The position numbers were made by a program, and so were the translations under genes. Shown here one piece after another: positions 62,637-64,000 of a stretch of DNA of 64,000 nucleotides; the stretch's first letter is position 1; each line of letters opens with the position of its first letter. The stretch is from assembly GCF_001262505.1 (NCBI RefSeq), contig NZ_KQ410732.1:264760-328759 (forward strand), read 5' to 3'. The notes beneath the pieces are model-generated. The model was not told the DNA's origin, ran no database searches, and was given only the letters and a program-made list of their open reading frames with translations. Source of the stretch: Shinella sp. SUS2 (GTDB lineage: Bacteria; Pseudomonadota; Alphaproteobacteria; Rhizobiales; Rhizobiaceae).

Positions 62637-64000
62637 ATGATCCAATCCGCCGCCCTCCCGGCGACCGGGACGCCGTCCTATCGCCTTGCCGGGTTGACCA
62701 AGAGCTTCCCGGGCCTCACCGCCGTCGCGGATGTCGATCTTTCCGTGCGCCGCGGTGAGATCCACGGCATCATCGGCCGCAACGGTGCCGGCAAGTCCGT
62801 GCTGATGAGCCTGATTTCCGGCGCGCAACAGGCGACGTCGGGCACGATCGAAATCGGCGGCGCGCCTGTCGCCATCGCCGACTACAATCCCGTGCGTGCC
62901 CACGGGATCGGCGTTTCGCTCGTGCCGCAGGAGCCGAAATTCGCGCCGCGCCTGTCCGTCGTCGACAACATGTTCATGGGCCAGCCGCTGACCCGCAGGC
63001 TCGGCTTCCTGCGCCGTGCCGACATGCGACGCAAGGCCGTCGAGGTTGCCGAGGCCGTCGGGCTTTCCATCGACCCGGACGCGCTGATGCTGACGCTGCC
63101 CATCGAGAGCCAGCAATTGCTTGCCTTCGGCAAGGCGCAGTTCATCGACGAGGCGAAGGTCATCCTGCTGGACGAGATCACCGCTTCGCTCTCGCGCGAG
63201 CGCAAGACGATGCTGCTGTCGCTGCTGCGCGATCTCGTGCGCCGCCATCCCGACCGGTCCTACACGCTGATCTCGCACCACGTTTCCGAGATCATGGAAT
63301 TCTGTGACCGCGTCACGGTCATGCGCGATGCCCGCGCCGTCGCCACGCTCGACGTCGCCACCACCACCGGTGCGGAACTCGCCAACTGGATCGTCGGCGA
63401 CATTCCCGTGATGAGCCTTGATGGCCTCGCGCGCGCCGTGCCGGAAGATCAGTCGCGCCCCATTGCCCGCATTTCCGGCCTCACCCGTCGCGGTGTCTTC
63501 GAGGACGTCACGCTGTCGCTCGGCACGGGCGATGTCATCGGTTTTGCCGGGCTGGACGGGTCCGGCAAGGACGAGGCGGCCGAAGCCCTGTTCGGCCTCG
63601 GCGTGCTTGACGCCGGAACCTTCGAGATGGAGGGCAGGGCGCTGCATCTTGCATCGCCCGGCGAAGCGATGAAGCACCGTATCGCGCTGCTGCCGAAACA
63701 TCGCGAGCGCCAGGCCGTCATCCAGGGCCGCTCGATTGCCGAAAACACGCTGATTTCCAGCTACCGCCAGTTCTCCACCGCGCTCGGCCTGATCGATAGC
63801 CGCCGCGCCCGTCAGGTGACGGCCGACAAGATCGTCGAGTTCAAGGTCAAGGCCAAGGGGCCGGAGATCGGTATGAGCGGCCTTTCCGGCGGCAACAAGC
63901 AGAAGGTTCTGATCGCGCGCCTGACGCTGAACGCGCCGCGCCTGCTCATCCTCAACGAACCGACACGCGGCGTCGATCTCGCCACGAAACCCGAAATCCT
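62637..64000 (+). CDS. Ribose-type sugar ABC transporter, double ATP-binding protein (cut by window end)
   Basis: Starts with the ATG at 62637 and stays open to the end of the window (about 454 residues seen), so it is partial. First half: Walker A GRNGAGKSV, signature region LPIESQQLLAFGKAQ, Walker B VILLDEITASL, where the normal Pro of DEPT is Ile. Second half: Walker A is GLDGSGKDE, degenerate as usual, and LSGGNKQKVLIARL with NEPTRGVDLA is intact. The change in the first Walker B neighbourhood is unusual but keeps the catalytic Glu. Confidence 0.9.
   Translation, partial: MIQSAALPATGTPSYRLAGLTKSFPGLTAVADVDLSVRRGEIHGIIGRNGAGKSVLMSLISGAQQATSGTIEIGGAPVAIADYNPVRAHGIGVSLVPQEPKFAPRLSVVDNMFMGQPLTRRLGFLRRADMRRKAVEVAEAVGLSIDPDALMLTLPIESQQLLAFGKAQFIDEAKVILLDEITASLSRERKTMLLSLLRDLVRRHPDRSYTLISHHVSEIMEFCDRVTVMRDARAVATLDVATTTGAELANWIVGDIPVMSLDGLARAVPEDQSRPIARISGLTRRGVFEDVTLSLGTGDVIGFAGLDGSGKDEAAEALFGLGVLDAGTFEMEGRALHLASPGEAMKHRIALLPKHRERQAVIQGRSIAENTLISSYRQFSTALGLIDSRRARQVTADKIVEFKVKAKGPEIGMSGLSGGNKQKVLIARLTLNAPRLLILNEPTRGVDLATKPEI

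Overview
The window is dense, high-GC coding DNA with no gap longer than about 260 bases and no rRNA, tRNA, insertion sequence or CRISPR array that I can see. The mix of many sugar/amine ABC importers, a dmeRF metal-resistance pair whose operator is almost identical to the one I remember from Rhizobium leguminosarum, and rhizobial-type intergenic repeats points to an alphaproteobacterium of the Rhizobiaceae. It reads like an accessory or chromid-type region devoted to catabolism, not a core housekeeping region. No species can be named from the sequence alone.

Left part (1-13.9 kb): an RpiR regulator overlaps a glutamine-synthetase-like ligase. A DeoR regulator then faces a quaternary-amine uptake and breakdown operon: OpuAC-type binding protein, ATPase, a fused double permease, a choline-kinase-like phosphotransferase, and a dimethylglycine/sarcosine-dehydrogenase-like flavoprotein. 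Next come dmeR-dmeF (Ni/Co sensor and efflux), a SAM methyltransferase and a second choline-kinase-like protein.

14.1-25.5 kb: a ten-gene plus-strand operon for an unidentified sugar or polyol. It holds a ribose-type ABC importer, a SorC regulator, an aldo/keto reductase, a GlpD-like dehydrogenase, a DhnA-type aldolase, an FGGY kinase and a GMC oxidoreductase. Two matching palindromes lie in front. A vapBC toxin-antitoxin pair with its own double-palindrome operator follows, then a GGDEF-EAL membrane protein.

28.5-35.7 kb: a GntR regulator diverges from a 5-oxoproline (pyroglutamate) operon: NRAMP-fold transporter without the metal-binding residues, pxpA, a YcsI-type hydro-lyase, a fused pxpB-pxpC and a fused biotin carboxylase/biotin carrier. 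35.8-45.2 kb: a ten-gene minus-strand operon for an unidentified, perhaps amino-sugar-like, compound: binding protein, isomerase, NagB-like protein, ROK kinase, ABC ATPase, two permeases, Gfo/Idh oxidoreductase, TetR regulator and bicupin.

45.3-54 kb: an ECF sigma factor and its membrane anti-sigma factor lie among genes that carry a shared, non-housekeeping promoter (GGAAT, 16 bases, CGTT/CGTA). These are a glycerate kinase, a Ser/Asn-repeat exported protein followed by an SLC13 permease, a hypothetical protein, and an exported subtilisin-like protease. This looks like a local sigma-factor regulon and is the most interesting regulatory signal here. A TetR gene with a clear operator lies inside the block.

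54-59.8 kb: a compact minus-strand biosynthetic cluster (GNAT-like protein, AsnB-type amidotransferase, carrier protein, AMP-ligase, NadE-like ATP pyrophosphatase) of unknown product. 60-64 kb: a glutaredoxin-MauE membrane protein divergent from a MerR regulator with a textbook 19-base-spacer promoter, then the start of another ribose-type ABC importer whose ATPase runs off the window. In all four ABC operons whose binding-protein 3' end is visible, a strong hairpin sits just after the binding-protein gene.
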